The notes: generated by a model not told the origin, from the letters alone. Counted from the stretch's first letter, positions 25,670 through 35,539 are shown. The stretch: DNA of 64,000 nucleotides from Sutcliffiella horikoshii (GCA_001636495.1 KV440964.1:2062666-2126665), one strand, 5' to 3'. Numbers and translations are program-made.

Positions 25670-26788
25670 TTAATGTTTATAGTTTATATTTTGTTCAATG
25701 TGTATCTTTACTTCAATATGTTCTATAGATTCTTTATCAATCGAATTAATTGCACTTACATCCCACTTTTTCAGATGATATCGATATGTTTTTTCACTTA
25801 TATTTAACAAATCTGCATTTATTTCTTCACTTTTCTCCATCGTCTTTAATATTTCCCTTTTAATTTTCTTTTCTAATACTTTTTTAATTTTATCTATACT
25901 AATATCTTCCTCATTTTGAATCAATACTGCATTGGCTTTTACAATTAAGTGATAGGAAGGTTTATAACCATTTACTACTTCAATTGTTTTTTTAGGTTTC
26001 TGTATGATTACACTTACTTTTTCTTCAAAGAGGGAGAGAGGGATATTAGTAGCTTTTTTAGAAAACCATTTTAAGCCAACTAAATCTTTTTTATTTACCC
26101 ATCCTTTATATTGTTTCTGTGAAATGACAAATCCTCCGGTAACAACAGCAATATTTTTCTTTTCTTCATCCTCTGAGTAATGAGTTTTATTTATTTCTAA
26201 TGAAGGTATGATCTGAGTACCAACTGGCTGGTAATAGGTCGAAATAAATTTATTATACTTTTCAATGGGAATAAAAAAGTTGTTTTCAGTTAAGGCTTTG
26301 GGATTATGGATGATTGTATATAAAGATGAGAAATTAAAAAAGCTCTCACTTGTTAAAATTTCTTTAATATCCTGTTCCGTACCAAAAAGCCATATATTGT
26401 ATCTAAGTAAAGAATTTTGTCCAATAAAATCGATGACGGACTTCATTTGCTCCTTTATAAGATTTTCACTTAAAAGAATGGATTCAACATGCCCATAGTA
26501 GTGAGGTAATGACGCCTTTTGTTCTAATTTGCTTAAAGCGGCTTGTATTGTTTTTCCTTTAGCTTCCCCAATTAAAATGGAGGAGGCTTGTTGCAGAGAA
26601 GAAGCGCCTTCTTGCTTCGCGATATTGGCAAAATTCAAGGCTTGAATATAGGCGATAAATTCTCCTTCAGCGTAATCTAGTCCTAAAGCTGAAATATAAG
26701 TTTGACTTTGTATTTCTTTTGCACCCCAGCACCCAGTCAGGAAAAAAATCTGACTGCTTATCATGAAGATCAATAAAATCTTTTTCAT
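25670..26788 (-). CDS. Ger(x)C-family germination lipoprotein
   Basis: The signal peptide ends in a proper lipobox (FFLTGCWGAKEIQSQ), so residue 20 is the lipidated cysteine. Family features follow: YISALGLDYAEGEFIAYIQA, KLEQKASLPHYYGHVESILL, a central domain and a C-terminal ISEKTYRYHLKKWDVSAI. Length 372 is normal. AAAAGGAG lies inside the end of gerA and the gap is three bases, so translation is coupled. Last gene of ger operon 2 (order B-A-C). Confidence 0.88.
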   Translation of the reverse strand: MKKILLIFMISSQIFFLTGCWGAKEIQSQTYISALGLDYAEGEFIAYIQALNFANIAKQEGASSLQQASSILIGEAKGKTIQAALSKLEQKASLPHYYGHVESILLSENLIKEQMKSVIDFIGQNSLLRYNIWLFGTEQDIKEILTSESFFNFSSLYTIIHNPKALTENNFFIPIEKYNKFISTYYQPVGTQIIPSLEINKTHYSEDEEKKNIAVVTGGFVISQKQYKGWVNKKDLVGLKWFSKKATNIPLSLFEEKVSVIIQKPKKTIEVVNGYKPSYHLIVKANAVLIQNEEDISIDKIKKVLEKKIKREILKTMEKSEEINADLLNISEKTYRYHLKKWDVSAINSIDKESIEHIEVKIHIEQNINYKH

Positions 26789-26791
26789 ATA

Positions 26792-28249
26792 TTACTCCTT
26801 TTGACTATCGCTATCAGTAGGTTCGTATGCTTGATTTCGCTTCTTCATAAATCGATAAGGCAGCTTCAACATATTTTTAATGATATCTGATGCATTTGGT
26901 TTGGATAAATACGACATATACGGCTGACCAAAGCTTTCTAATGAAACTAAGTTAGTTAGAATTAGAAAAAAAGAAATAAAGAAGCCATATAATCCAAATA
27001 GTCCTGAAAAGGCTAAAACTAGAAATCGCAGGATCACGATATTGCCTGCCATGGTTTGATTACTTAGGATATAACCTGATATGACTGTAACTGCAACAAT
27101 GACCAAACAGGCTGGAGATGTTAACCCTGCTCGAATCGCAGCATCACCAATAAATAAGCCGCCTAAAACAGCAACAGTCTGTCCCACAGCCTTAGGTAGG
27201 CGTACCCCGGCTTCTTTAAATAATTCAAATAAAACAAGCATAATAAAGACTTCCATAGGTGCAGATATAGGCAAGCCGATTCTAGAAGCAGATATTGTTG
27301 CGAGAAGTGGATAAGGAATTTGATCAAGTTGAAAGGTTATTAATGAAATATAAAAACCAGGTAAGAATATCGTCGTAGATATAGCCAAAAACCGGAGAAC
27401 ACGGACCATACTAACGTAAAAAAAACTATCATGTGCGTCTTCTGGTGAATATAATAGTTGATTTAAATTTGCGGGTCCTATTAAGCAAGTCGGATTTCCA
27501 TCCACTATGATCACAAATCTTCCTTGTGTTAAGGACTGAACAGCGAAGTCTGGTCTGCCTGAATGCTCCAATAAAGGGAATAGAGAAAAGGTTTTGTCAT
27601 ATAGGAATTCCTCAATTTCATAACTGCTAGCGACACTATCTACCTTTATGAAATCTAATCGCTTTTTGACATCTTCAAGAATAGAAGGATTCATAATATC
27701 ATTTATATAAAGTAATAAGATTTTCGTTCTGCTTCTTTCGCCAATTGTAAATTCAATACTTTTTAGTGATGATGTTTTTAATCTCTGACGGATTAATGCC
27801 ATATTATCCGATATATTTTCTACTAATCCATCCCTTGGCCCTCTAATTGAGGATTCCATGTTAGATTCTTCAGGACCTCGTTTTGGAAGATTTGATACGG
27901 GAAGAAAGTAAAGATCGTTTAAATGATGATTAAAAATGATTAATTCACCTGAAAATAGCTTTTCCTCTGTCTCTGTTTTAACGTGATGTATATCTTTAAG
28001 CTTACTGGCCTCCAGAACATTATTTAATAATTCAAAATTTAAGTGGCCGTTCTTTTCTATGACTACATTAATAGTAGGAAAAATAACCTCATTTATAAAT
28101 TTCATATCTACTAATTGAGGACAATACAAAAATTCCAAAGTATGATCTTGATAGTCCCTCGTTTTTATCACGGTATCAGAAGAACCTTCAAACCAAATTT
28201 TCAATTGATCTATGCTGGCGATTTTTTTATTAGGTTGAACTTTCTTCAT
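26792..28249 (-). CDS. Germinant receptor subunit GerA
   Basis: A 485-residue A subunit. Landmarks: NMALIRQRLKTSSLKSIEFT, LTQGRFVIIVDGNPTCLIGP, YSPEDAHDSFFYVSMVRVLR, then five helices with LPKAVGQTVAVLGGLFIGDA and NIVILRFLVLAFSGLFGLYG. ATG 28249 is chosen because AAAAGGTGATC is correctly spaced; GTG 28258 overlaps that site. It overlaps the 3' end of gerB by 20 bases and runs into gerC. Confidence 0.9.
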   Translation of the reverse strand: MKKVQPNKKIASIDQLKIWFEGSSDTVIKTRDYQDHTLEFLYCPQLVDMKFINEVIFPTINVVIEKNGHLNFELLNNVLEASKLKDIHHVKTETEEKLFSGELIIFNHHLNDLYFLPVSNLPKRGPEESNMESSIRGPRDGLVENISDNMALIRQRLKTSSLKSIEFTIGERSRTKILLLYINDIMNPSILEDVKKRLDFIKVDSVASSYEIEEFLYDKTFSLFPLLEHSGRPDFAVQSLTQGRFVIIVDGNPTCLIGPANLNQLLYSPEDAHDSFFYVSMVRVLRFLAISTTIFLPGFYISLITFQLDQIPYPLLATISASRIGLPISAPMEVFIMLVLFELFKEAGVRLPKAVGQTVAVLGGLFIGDAAIRAGLTSPACLVIVAVTVISGYILSNQTMAGNIVILRFLVLAFSGLFGLYGFFISFFLILTNLVSLESFGQPYMSYLSKPNASDIIKNMLKLPYRFMKKRNQAYEPTDSDSQKE

Positions 28250-29321
28250 GTTGATCACCTTTTAAATGAATGATTAGTAAAAAAAACAGTAGCGTGCAAA
28301 TTTGAAAAATTAGGCTAAAAGGGAAATAATATTTTTGTAAAAAGTAAAAAAATGAGGTGGCATTCCAAGGAATGCATGCACTAATGATTAATAGTAAATA
28401 CAGGATAGGAAGACCCCATTTTTTCTTTTTGTTTAATAAAAATAGTTTGACTGCAATAAATAATGATAAGCTTATCCGAACAAATGCTCCAGAGAGCCAT
28501 TGAAAGATTGAAAGAAAATCAAGACGAGTAATATGCTCGCTAATTTGCAACAGCTTCCACTGCTCATAAGCTGGATTCCTCAATTTTGTTGCTTCTTCTG
28601 GACCGAATTGTGAAATGGCTCCCACAAGTGGACCTAGGATTAAAAACACAAGAATGATACCAACCAATATTAGCCATTTAATCTTTAATCTGTCTTTAAT
28701 AAAGGACGTTAAAAACAAAAGAAAGATCATTTCAAACAAACCAGCACAGCTATACACTAAACCTTGAAGAAAATCTATGTATCCATTCTCAAATATCGGA
28801 AATAACAGTTCATAATTCTTATTTTTTGAATTTCCGAAACCTACCAAAAATCCAAAAAATGACACTGTTGGAAACGCTAGAAAAGCAATCGTACTTATCG
28901 TTCGAATTCCTTTTGCAGACGCATACAAACAGATGAGAGCGAATAACAATACAATGACAAAATTAGGGACCTCAAAAGTATAATTAGCATTTGCCCAAAA
29001 AAAAGTATATTTAAGAGTAATAAAGGCGGAAATTAGAAAATATAATCCGAATACAATTGAAAATATTATAAAAAACCCGGATTGTGATAATTTTCTTTTA
29101 AGTAAAGAGAGAATATCATCATGAGTATTTAACTTTTTATAAATGTAAAAAACAAGCAGAATCCAGAGGATAAATGGTATCGTACTGAAAATGACACTTA
29201 ACCAGGCATCCCTGTTAGAGGCTGATAATATAGCTGGGATAATTAGAACATGTACCATGAATCCTGTAGACATAATAAATAATATATAAATATGAACAGC
29301 TTGTATTATCTTTTGATTCAT
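28230..29321 (-). CDS. Germinant receptor permease subunit GerB
   Basis: A 363-residue protein with about ten membrane helices, of the spore-germination permease family (APC-like). Visible segments include QAVHIYILFIMSTGFMVHVL at the start, the VPNFVIVLLFALICLYASAK helix and the ITRLDFLSIFQWLSGAFVRI stretch common to GerB proteins (RxDxx in the eighth-helix region). TTAAGGTGG precedes the ATG. It is the first gene of operon 2, giving the order B-A-C. Confidence 0.85.
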   Translation of the reverse strand: MNQKIIQAVHIYILFIMSTGFMVHVLIIPAILSASNRDAWLSVIFSTIPFILWILLVFYIYKKLNTHDDILSLLKRKLSQSGFFIIFSIVFGLYFLISAFITLKYTFFWANANYTFEVPNFVIVLLFALICLYASAKGIRTISTIAFLAFPTVSFFGFLVGFGNSKNKNYELLFPIFENGYIDFLQGLVYSCAGLFEMIFLLFLTSFIKDRLKIKWLILVGIILVFLILGPLVGAISQFGPEEATKLRNPAYEQWKLLQISEHITRLDFLSIFQWLSGAFVRISLSLFIAVKLFLLNKKKKWGLPILYLLLIISACIPWNATSFFYFLQKYYFPFSLIFQICTLLFFLLIIHLKGDQHEESST

Positions 29322-29488
29322 GGAAAACCACCTTAAATTCAGCTAATTACTTACTTGCATAGTTTAACCTTGAAGCTGAAAAAAATTCTTGATAATGTAA
29401 AAAAATGTTTAAATAGTTTAAGTCATCAACAAAAGATGACAATTTACGCAAATCGGTATTTAACTATGAGTGGACCGGACAGATTCGT

Positions 29489-29634
29489 TTTTCAGCCCTT
29501 ACATCTAAAGATGACAATGCAGTTTGAGTTTTATTGAAAAAGGACAAAACGTGGTATTGGTGGGTTCTCCGGGCACAGGGAAAACACATCTAGATCTAGC
29601 TACCGGTTTGGGAGGTATTGCTAACGCTTGGTGA
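29489..29634 (+). pseudogene. Degraded istB (IS21 helper ATPase) fragment
   Basis: A short open stretch reads FIEKGQNVVLVGSPGTGKTH, the Walker A region of IstB, the ATPase partner of IS21-family transposases, and stops at 29634. The 40 bases before it look like the preceding IstB sequence with several stops. No istA or rest of istB is present. It marks an old IS21-type insertion beside ger operon 2. Confidence 0.7.
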
Positions 29635-29894
29635 CAAACCTCTGTACTTTTCTTTTCATTTTTTTTCACTTTTGTATTGCAATTTTCTGCAAAATACAAT
29701 CAGTTTTAATGGAATTGGATATATTTGATAGTGCTTAGTGGAGATTGTTACAAAAATAAAAAGAACCGGTTAATAAGCTTTAAAAATGATTAATAATTTT
29801 GTTTCAGTTGACAGTGGAATAAAAAACTTTCATTAGTAGAACATTAATAAAACATTTTTAACAGCAAAAGTTTACAACGAAAGGAGCTTAAAAA

Positions 29895-30890
29895 TTGGAT
29901 TTGATTAATAAAAGGTTAACCTCTGCGGAAATAACAAATTTATGGACCCATTATATTCAAGAAACTATGGCAATTTGTGTAAGTAAATATGCGTTAAAAT
30001 GTATAGAAGATACTGACATCAGTTCGGTTTTTGAGTTTGCCTTAACCTTATCAAATAGTCACATTCAAAAATTAAAAGGTTTTTTCGTTCAAGAAGAATT
30101 CCCAATTCCTAATGGGTTTACTGATGAGGATGTTAATTTAGAAGCTCCACCGTTATATACTGAGACATTTTGGTTGGAATACATTCATGGTATGACAATG
30201 CATGGTTCCTCATTATATAGTCTTGCATTTAACTCTTCAGTACGGAAAGATATAAGGGATTTTTATTACCAATGTGTGAATGATTCCATGAACCTTTACA
30301 ATAAGTCAATTGATGTTCTTATATCGAAGGAGTTATACGAGAAATCACCATATTATTCTACTCCACAACAAGTTGATTACATAACAAAATTAACTTATGT
30401 AACCGATGTTTTTGGTAAGCGAAGACCCTTGAATTCAATGGAGAGTGCAAATATTTACTTTAATCTAAAAAAGAGTATTATAACAAAGGCAATTATTTTA
30501 GGATTTAGTCAAGTATGTGAATTAATTGAGATTCGTAAATTTATGGAAAAAGGATTGCAAGTTGCAAATAAACACATTGGATTATTTTCTACAGTGTTGC
30601 TTGAAGATGACCTACATTCTCCTAAGTTAATGGATTCAGAAGTTACAAATTCATCTATTGCTCCTTTTTCTGATAAACTTATGCTTTATCATGCAGGGAA
30701 TTTGTTTAGTGTTGCCATATCATACTACAGTCATGCTGCTGTTATGAGTATGCGAGCTGATCTACTTGTACACTGTGAAACAGCAATTTCAAGAGATCTA
30801 AAAGTTTTTGCAAAATATGGTCAGCTTATGATAAAAAATCAATGGTTGGAACAACCACCTAAGGCGGATGACCGTAAAGTAAACTACTGA
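29895..30890 (+). CDS. DUF3231 family protein
   Basis: A 331-residue, mostly helical protein with two related halves, as in the ferritin-like DUF3231 family of spore formers: LTSAEITNLWTHYIQETMAI, then HIQKLKGFFVQEEFPIPNGF, and in the second half RKDIRDFYYQCVNDSMNLYN and KHIGLFSTVLLEDDL. TTG start with GAAAGGAGC upstream. These proteins occur in Bacillus and Paenibacillus spores and biofilms but their role is not known. Confidence 0.85.
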   Translation: MDLINKRLTSAEITNLWTHYIQETMAICVSKYALKCIEDTDISSVFEFALTLSNSHIQKLKGFFVQEEFPIPNGFTDEDVNLEAPPLYTETFWLEYIHGMTMHGSSLYSLAFNSSVRKDIRDFYYQCVNDSMNLYNKSIDVLISKELYEKSPYYSTPQQVDYITKLTYVTDVFGKRRPLNSMESANIYFNLKKSIITKAIILGFSQVCELIEIRKFMEKGLQVANKHIGLFSTVLLEDDLHSPKLMDSEVTNSSIAPFSDKLMLYHAGNLFSVAISYYSHAAVMSMRADLLVHCETAISRDLKVFAKYGQLMIKNQWLEQPPKADDRKVNY

Positions 30891-30910
30891 GATGTTTATT
30901 AAAAGTTAAA

Positions 30911-30968
30911 TATCTTCAGCAATTCTGTAGCAAGAAATGTGCTCTTTTTTATGTTAAGGCCAAATATT
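30911..30968 (+). repeat. Degenerate copy of the intergenic repeat
   Basis: ATCTTCAGCAATTCTGTAGC, then GTGCTCTTTTTTAT and GGCCAAAT match the order of blocks in the repeat family (AATC, GCGCTC-TTTTTAT, GGCCA), with an eroded stem. It directly follows the DUF3231 gene and could still end transcription weakly. Confidence 0.45.
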
Positions 30969-31054
30969 TAAATAAATAAGTAACCAAACCTCTGTATGAA
31001 TGTTCATTAATATCAATTATGAGATATAATGGAAGCTGAAAATTGGTGGATCAA

Positions 31055-31207
31055 TTGAATCGAACTATGGAACAGGTACTCATTCACTCTGACGGAACGA
31101 CAATTACACTTCTAGAACAAGGTACAGATGAACATGGGGAGTACTTGATTGTTGAACATTTGGGGTTGGCACGACAGGCCCGTTTAGTCGGATATAAGCT
31201 TTTATAA
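31055..31207 (+). pseudogene. Truncated cupin-like gene start
   Basis: About 50 codons read MNRTMEQVLIHSDGTTITLL then EQGTDEHGEYLIVEHLG, resembling the N-terminal strands of a small cupin-type protein, and stop early after GYKLL. TTG 31055 has GGTGG upstream; ATG 31067 is an alternative. A 3' deletion remnant is the likeliest reading. Confidence 0.4.
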
Positions 31208-31398
31208 TCAAGTTAAAGGACGTGTTTATTTAAGAACGCGTCTTTTTCGTTTATTGAGCCAATATTCTGGAGTAAAAAGGGAAATTAGATAGTTCATCTT
31301 GAATTTATAAGTTATGCCAGAAAAGGGCAGTATTTTCCAATAAGGTATTTTAACTTTAAGTATTTTATTTGAGTAGATATAGATCGGGGAGCACTTTT

Positions 31399-31481
31399 AT
31401 GAATGGTAAAGTTAAATGGGGAATATTTTTAATCGATATTATCCTCAGCACGGTATGTTCTAGTTTTCTTTCTCACACTGA
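31399..31481 (+). pseudogene. Membrane peptide gene interrupted by the IS
   Basis: The frame from ATG 31399 (GGGGAGCAC upstream) reads MNGKVKWGIFLIDIILSTVC and runs into the left end of the IS1182 element at 31482. No continuation is recognised beyond the right end, so the 3' part may have been deleted. Confidence 0.45.
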
Positions 31482-31513
31482 GAGGCTGGGACAAAACCCT
31501 CCTCAGAAATGAA

Positions 31514-31556
31514 AAAGCCGGCGAAATTTTACAAGGAGTAAAATTTCGCCGGCTTT
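31514..31556 (+). terminator. Perfect hairpin inside IS left end
   Basis: AAAGCCGGCGAAATTTTAC and GTAAAATTTCGCCGGCTTT form a perfect 19-pair stem around AAGGA. It lies between the left inverted repeat and the transposase start and probably blocks transcription entering from outside, protecting against transposase overexpression. Confidence 0.75.
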
Positions 31557-31637
31557 GTTTATTTTTAAATTAAAATAAGGACCACTTCTGATAAAATAAA
31601 GTTACCACACAAAATTTCATCGGAAAGAAGGGTCCTT

Positions 31638-33206
31638 ATGTTTAAAGATTATATCATGAATCAAATAGTTTTGCCTTTAGATTTAGAAGTGAAATTACAT
31701 AAGAATGATATTGCCCTCCATGTCCATCAGTTAGTTGAAAGTATCCCTCAAGAAGTGTTCGAACCATTTCTCCGAAATGAAGGCTGTCCGGCTTATCATC
31801 CGCGTATGATGCTTAAAATTATCTTATGCGCCTACACACAATCTGTCTTTTCAGGACGTAAAATTGAAGCCCTCTTAAAAGACAGTATCCGTATGATGTG
31901 GCTAGCTCAAGGATATGAACCAAGCTACCGCACCATTAACCGATTCCGTGTGCAACCAGAAGTGAAAGAACTAATTCGCGAGTGTTTTGTCCAATTCCGA
32001 TGCCAATTGGTAGAAGCAAAACTTATTGATCAAGAAGCCATTTTTATTGAAGGTACAAAGATTGAAGCGAATGCGAATAAATTTACTTTTGTATGGAGGA
32101 AATCCATCGAGAAATATCATGAAAGTTTAATTGAAAAGTCAAACCAGTTATACAACGAACTCCTACAGAATGAAATCATACCTGAAATGGAACGTGAAAC
32201 TGCAGAGCAATTATCCGTGGAAGAGCTCGCTCAATTGGTTCAAAAAGTAGACGAAGTCGTAACCAAATATGATAAACAAATTGAAGCTACCTCAGACATT
32301 CCGCAACGAAAAGCCTTAAGAGGTGAGCGCAAATATCCGAAACAAGTCCGTAAACAACTGATTGATTTTGTCGTACGTAAACAAAAATACCAACAAGACT
32401 TAGAAACCTTTGGTACACGTAATAGCTATTCTAAAACAGATACCGATGCGATATTCATGCGAATGAAAGATGATTATATGAAAAACGGACAATTGAAAGC
32501 TGGTTACAATGTACAAATCGTAACGGAAGGTCAATACACACTAGCCTATAGTTTGTTTTCAAACCCAACAGATACACGTACGTTGATACCATTTTTAGAT
32601 GAAATCGAGCTGTATTATTTTGAGTTACCGAAACACATTGTCGCAGACGCAGGTTATGGCAGTGAACAAAACTTTACCGATATCCTTTCAAACAGAAAAC
32701 GAGAAGCACTAATTACCTATAACCTATATTTGAAGGAACAAAAGAAAAAGTACAAACAAGACATATTCAACCCCGACAACTGGGAGTATGATGAAGAAAC
32801 AGATACCTATACATGCCCTAATCAAAAACGGCTTGAATTTCAATACCACTCTACTCGCAATGACCGTACAGGCTTTGAACGAAAGTTCAAAATCTATGAG
32901 TCCGAAGACTGTTTGGAGTGCCCATTCCGTTCATCATGTACGAAAGCAAAAGTAGGCAACAATCGAAAACTAATGGTGAATGAAAAGTGGGAACAGCAAA
33001 AAGAATATGTAAGAGCTAAGCTTTCAGAAGAGAAAACGAGATCCATCTATCGAAAACGCAAAATCGATGTGGAACCAGTTTTTGGATTTTTGAAGGCTGA
33101 TTTACGTTTCGCTCGATTTTCTGTCAGAGGAAAATCGAAGGTCGAAAATGAAATGGGCCTCGCGTTAATGGCAGTGAATTTGAGAAAATTCACTGCCAAC
33201 CACTGA
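31638..33206 (+). CDS. IS1182-family transposase
   Basis: A 522-residue DDE transposase. N-terminal DUF772-type domain (AYHPRMMLKIILCAYTQSVF, then SYRTINRFRV), catalytic core with IFIEGTKIEANANKFTFVWR (first acidic residue region), KHIVADAGYGSEQNF (second Asp) and the RKIDVEPVFGFLKADLRFAR segment holding the last Glu. A CPFRSSC cysteine pair precedes it. The gene appears intact, so the element may be active. GAAAGAAGGG is the ribosome site. Confidence 0.95.
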   Translation: MFKDYIMNQIVLPLDLEVKLHKNDIALHVHQLVESIPQEVFEPFLRNEGCPAYHPRMMLKIILCAYTQSVFSGRKIEALLKDSIRMMWLAQGYEPSYRTINRFRVQPEVKELIRECFVQFRCQLVEAKLIDQEAIFIEGTKIEANANKFTFVWRKSIEKYHESLIEKSNQLYNELLQNEIIPEMERETAEQLSVEELAQLVQKVDEVVTKYDKQIEATSDIPQRKALRGERKYPKQVRKQLIDFVVRKQKYQQDLETFGTRNSYSKTDTDAIFMRMKDDYMKNGQLKAGYNVQIVTEGQYTLAYSLFSNPTDTRTLIPFLDEIELYYFELPKHIVADAGYGSEQNFTDILSNRKREALITYNLYLKEQKKKYKQDIFNPDNWEYDEETDTYTCPNQKRLEFQYHSTRNDRTGFERKFKIYESEDCLECPFRSSCTKAKVGNNRKLMVNEKWEQQKEYVRAKLSEEKTRSIYRKRKIDVEPVFGFLKADLRFARFSVRGKSKVENEMGLALMAVNLRKFTANH

Positions 33207-33369
33207 GGAAATAGAGACTTTAACTCATAAAAAAAGAAAAAAGATGAATTTGAGCGTGTCAAAATCATCTTTTTCATTATTTGAAGCTAGTTATGTCCCA
33301 GCCTCTTTTTGTAAGAGCAAATTTTTTTAATGCTAAAATGCAATACAGATAGCTAGCTTCTGACAATCT

Positions 33370-34512
33370 CTAGCATATCGTTCCAATAGCTATTCCAGTA
33401 GGTGCCTGGCCGACTGGAATGGTATCAATTACTGTATTAGTCGCTATTTCAATGACAGATACTGTATTATCAGCTTGATTGGTCACATAAGCAAGTGTTC
33501 CATCAGGAGTAATCGCGATTTGATCCGGTGATCCTCCCACAGCAATAGTATCAATTACCGTATTTGTCAGGGTATTAATTATTGAAACATTGTTACTATC
33601 TTTATTAACAATATACAAACGTGTTCCGTTAGGGGTGATGGATGCTCCGACTGGTGAGTCTCCTACGTTAATGGTACCAAGTACCGTGTTCAACTCTGTA
33701 TCAATGATTGATATGTTGTCATCATCCTGATTTGTAACATAAGCTCGAGTCCCATCAAGCGAAAAAACTATCTTTCTAGGGCGTGCCCCCACAGGAATTG
33801 TAGAAATAACCATCATTGATGCTGTATCAATAACCGAAATCGTTCCACTGTTTTCATTTGCTACATATGCAAATGATCCGTCCGGCGAAAAAGCTATTCC
33901 CTGTGGACCATCTCCAACTGGAATTGTAGCAATTACCATATTCGTTTCTGTATCTATTACTGATACATCATCATCACCTGGAACTAAGCCATGATTAGAA
34001 ACATATGCAATTGTACCATCTGGCGAAATAGCAATACCAAGTGGATTTGCCCCAACTGGAATAGTAGCTATTGTCATATTTGTCGCCGAGTCAATAACCG
34101 ATACGTCATTCGAGAAGAAATTTGGTACATAGACACGAGTCCCATCAGGCAAGACAGCCGCTTCAAGAGGTGCATCCCCCACACCAACCGTTGCGACAAC
34201 CGTATTCGTTCCTGAATCAATGACTGATACTGTATCACTCTCTCCCGGACTTGGAGTACCAGCATTTGTAACGTAAACAAAAAAACTACAAGTAATAAGG
34301 GGCGGGAAGGATAGTGCCACCACATTCCGACAACAAATAACCGTAATTCGACCTTCCGCTGTAGCAACAGTAATTAGCCCTGTCTTTGGATTAAAATTGA
34401 CAAAAGTACCAGTTATACTGGTAGTTGAAGCTATAATCAATGAAATTATTCTGCCTGGAGACAAGTTTTCAAAAATAGAACATAGACAAGAACACTTTCT
34501 TTTAGATATCAC
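33370..34512 (-). CDS. YVTN-type beta-propeller protein, cysteine-rich N-terminus
   Basis: Residues about 75-380 hold seven or so 42-residue blades of the YncE/YVTN type, each like NTVSVIEIATNTVIDTIPVG plus PxGIAISPDGTxAYV. The first 75 residues differ: CSCLC at 7-11, SIFENLSPGRIISLIIAST, ITGTFVNFNPKTGLITVATA and ICC at about 59-61. No signal peptide is visible. Cys-rich tails with such short repeats are frequent among spore coat and exosporium proteins, so a spore-surface protein assembled through disulfides is likely (inference). The GTG start follows AAAGGAGATTTGAT. Confidence 0.75.
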   Translation of the reverse strand: MISKRKCSCLCSIFENLSPGRIISLIIASTTSITGTFVNFNPKTGLITVATAEGRITVICCRNVVALSFPPLITCSFFVYVTNAGTPSPGESDTVSVIDSGTNTVVATVGVGDAPLEAAVLPDGTRVYVPNFFSNDVSVIDSATNMTIATIPVGANPLGIAISPDGTIAYVSNHGLVPGDDDVSVIDTETNMVIATIPVGDGPQGIAFSPDGSFAYVANENSGTISVIDTASMMVISTIPVGARPRKIVFSLDGTRAYVTNQDDDNISIIDTELNTVLGTINVGDSPVGASITPNGTRLYIVNKDSNNVSIINTLTNTVIDTIAVGGSPDQIAITPDGTLAYVTNQADNTVSVIEIATNTVIDTIPVGQAPTGIAIGTIC

Positions 34513-35488
34513 ATCAAATCTCCTTTCTATAGAAACAAGTATATTCCATTTTATTCACTAATCTCAGTAAGGTATAGTCATATCACCAGAAAGGGCATTA
34601 ATATAGAAATTTTTTGAATGGTGTTAAGCTCCTATAAACGAAAAGCACGATTATATTAAGATTGAATTTAACTAATACTCGAACCTCGCAGGGATATGCA
34701 TTAAGAAAAATATTAGTGAAGAGCTCTTATGATATAGTGGATATATAGTGTTTTTGCCCACTCCCCAAAACGGTCCAATTTTGAGAATATATTCTATAAG
34801 GGTTAATGCAAATAAATGCTAATCTAATTTTTGAATGGAAAGAGCCGATGTGGATTTAAAAACTTACACTATTTTGAAAAAGATAACCAGTTTATAAAAA
34901 GTTGCGATTTTTTTAAAGTTAACAGTCTTATAGGGCAGTATTATAAAGAAAACACTGTGGTAGAAGGATTTTTGAAAACTGTTGAACAAACTTATTTATA
35001 AAAATTGTATACTAATTGAAAAAAAGTGATTTCATTATAAACAATCTTTATTTAAAAATGGAGTCTCTTTGTTTGCTGTTAAACAGTAGCAGCATTCCCT
35101 GGAGTTTATAAATTCATTTGATACAACTTAAATCAGAATAGGGGTCTATGGTTTGAAAACTCCCTCTTTTTAATGAGAGGCAGTCATTAGGATGTTATTT
35201 TAGGAGTTTAATATTCTGATCGCTTCAATTTTATTACTGTCGATTATTACACTATCTGCTGTAGAATCGGAAGTTGGAAATTTGGAATCTTCCGCAATAG
35301 GGCGCCATTCGGGAACAAGAATTGGCGCTCACTTTTCATTTTAGGGCCAGATTGTGTAATAACACTTGGGAGTTGAATTGGATATTTATGTTAAAATGAT
35401 TAGAGATTGTGAAGGATTGACTTAAAGTAAAAGAGCAGGTTAATGAAATTAGAGATTGCATATTAAGAAAGTCTAAGGAGGTTAAAGG
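34513..35488. other. Gene-poor kilobase with coding debris
   Basis: No complete gene is supported. An open stretch at about 34833-35000 (plus) reads CGFKNLHYFEKDNQFIKSCD and ends EGFLKTVEQTYL, without a start or ribosome site, and may be the tail of a lost gene. Around 35200-35290 another frame reads LIASILLLSIITLSAVES ahead of a repeat copy, probably a truncated membrane peptide. Confidence 0.4.
35287..35365 (+). repeat. Intergenic repeat, GCCATTC variant
   Basis: ATCTTCCGCAATAGGGCGCC and GAATTGGCGCTC form the stem around CATTCGGGAACAA, followed by ACTTTTCATTTTAGGGCCAG and ATTGTGTAATAAC. This variant replaces the GAAATAATTGG box by the GGGCCAGATTGTG tract; it recurs at 57275, 61706, 62218 and 63608. 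Confidence 0.75.
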
Positions 35489-35539
35489 GTGGGACTTTTA
35501 ATAATTATACTCATTGGGTACGCACCGTATATCGTTTAG
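35489..35539 (+). pseudogene. Truncated small peptide gene
   Basis: AAGGAGGTTAAAGG precedes GTG 35489, and 16 codons (MGLLIIILIGYAPYIV) end in TAG. The excellent ribosome site with so short a hydrophobic product suggests the start of a small membrane-protein gene whose remainder is lost or mutated; a true micro-peptide is possible. Confidence 0.3.

Larger units (their letters stand above)
31482..33305 (+). mobile_element. IS1182-family insertion sequence, intact
   Basis: The element is bounded by GAGGCTGGGACAAAAC at the left and TTATGTCCCAGCCTC at the right, an imperfect terminal inverted repeat of about 15 bases. It carries one full-length transposase gene and a long internal hairpin near the left end. 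No clear target duplication is seen (flanks CACTGA and TTTTTG), which is common for this family or means that one flank was rearranged. Confidence 0.88.
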
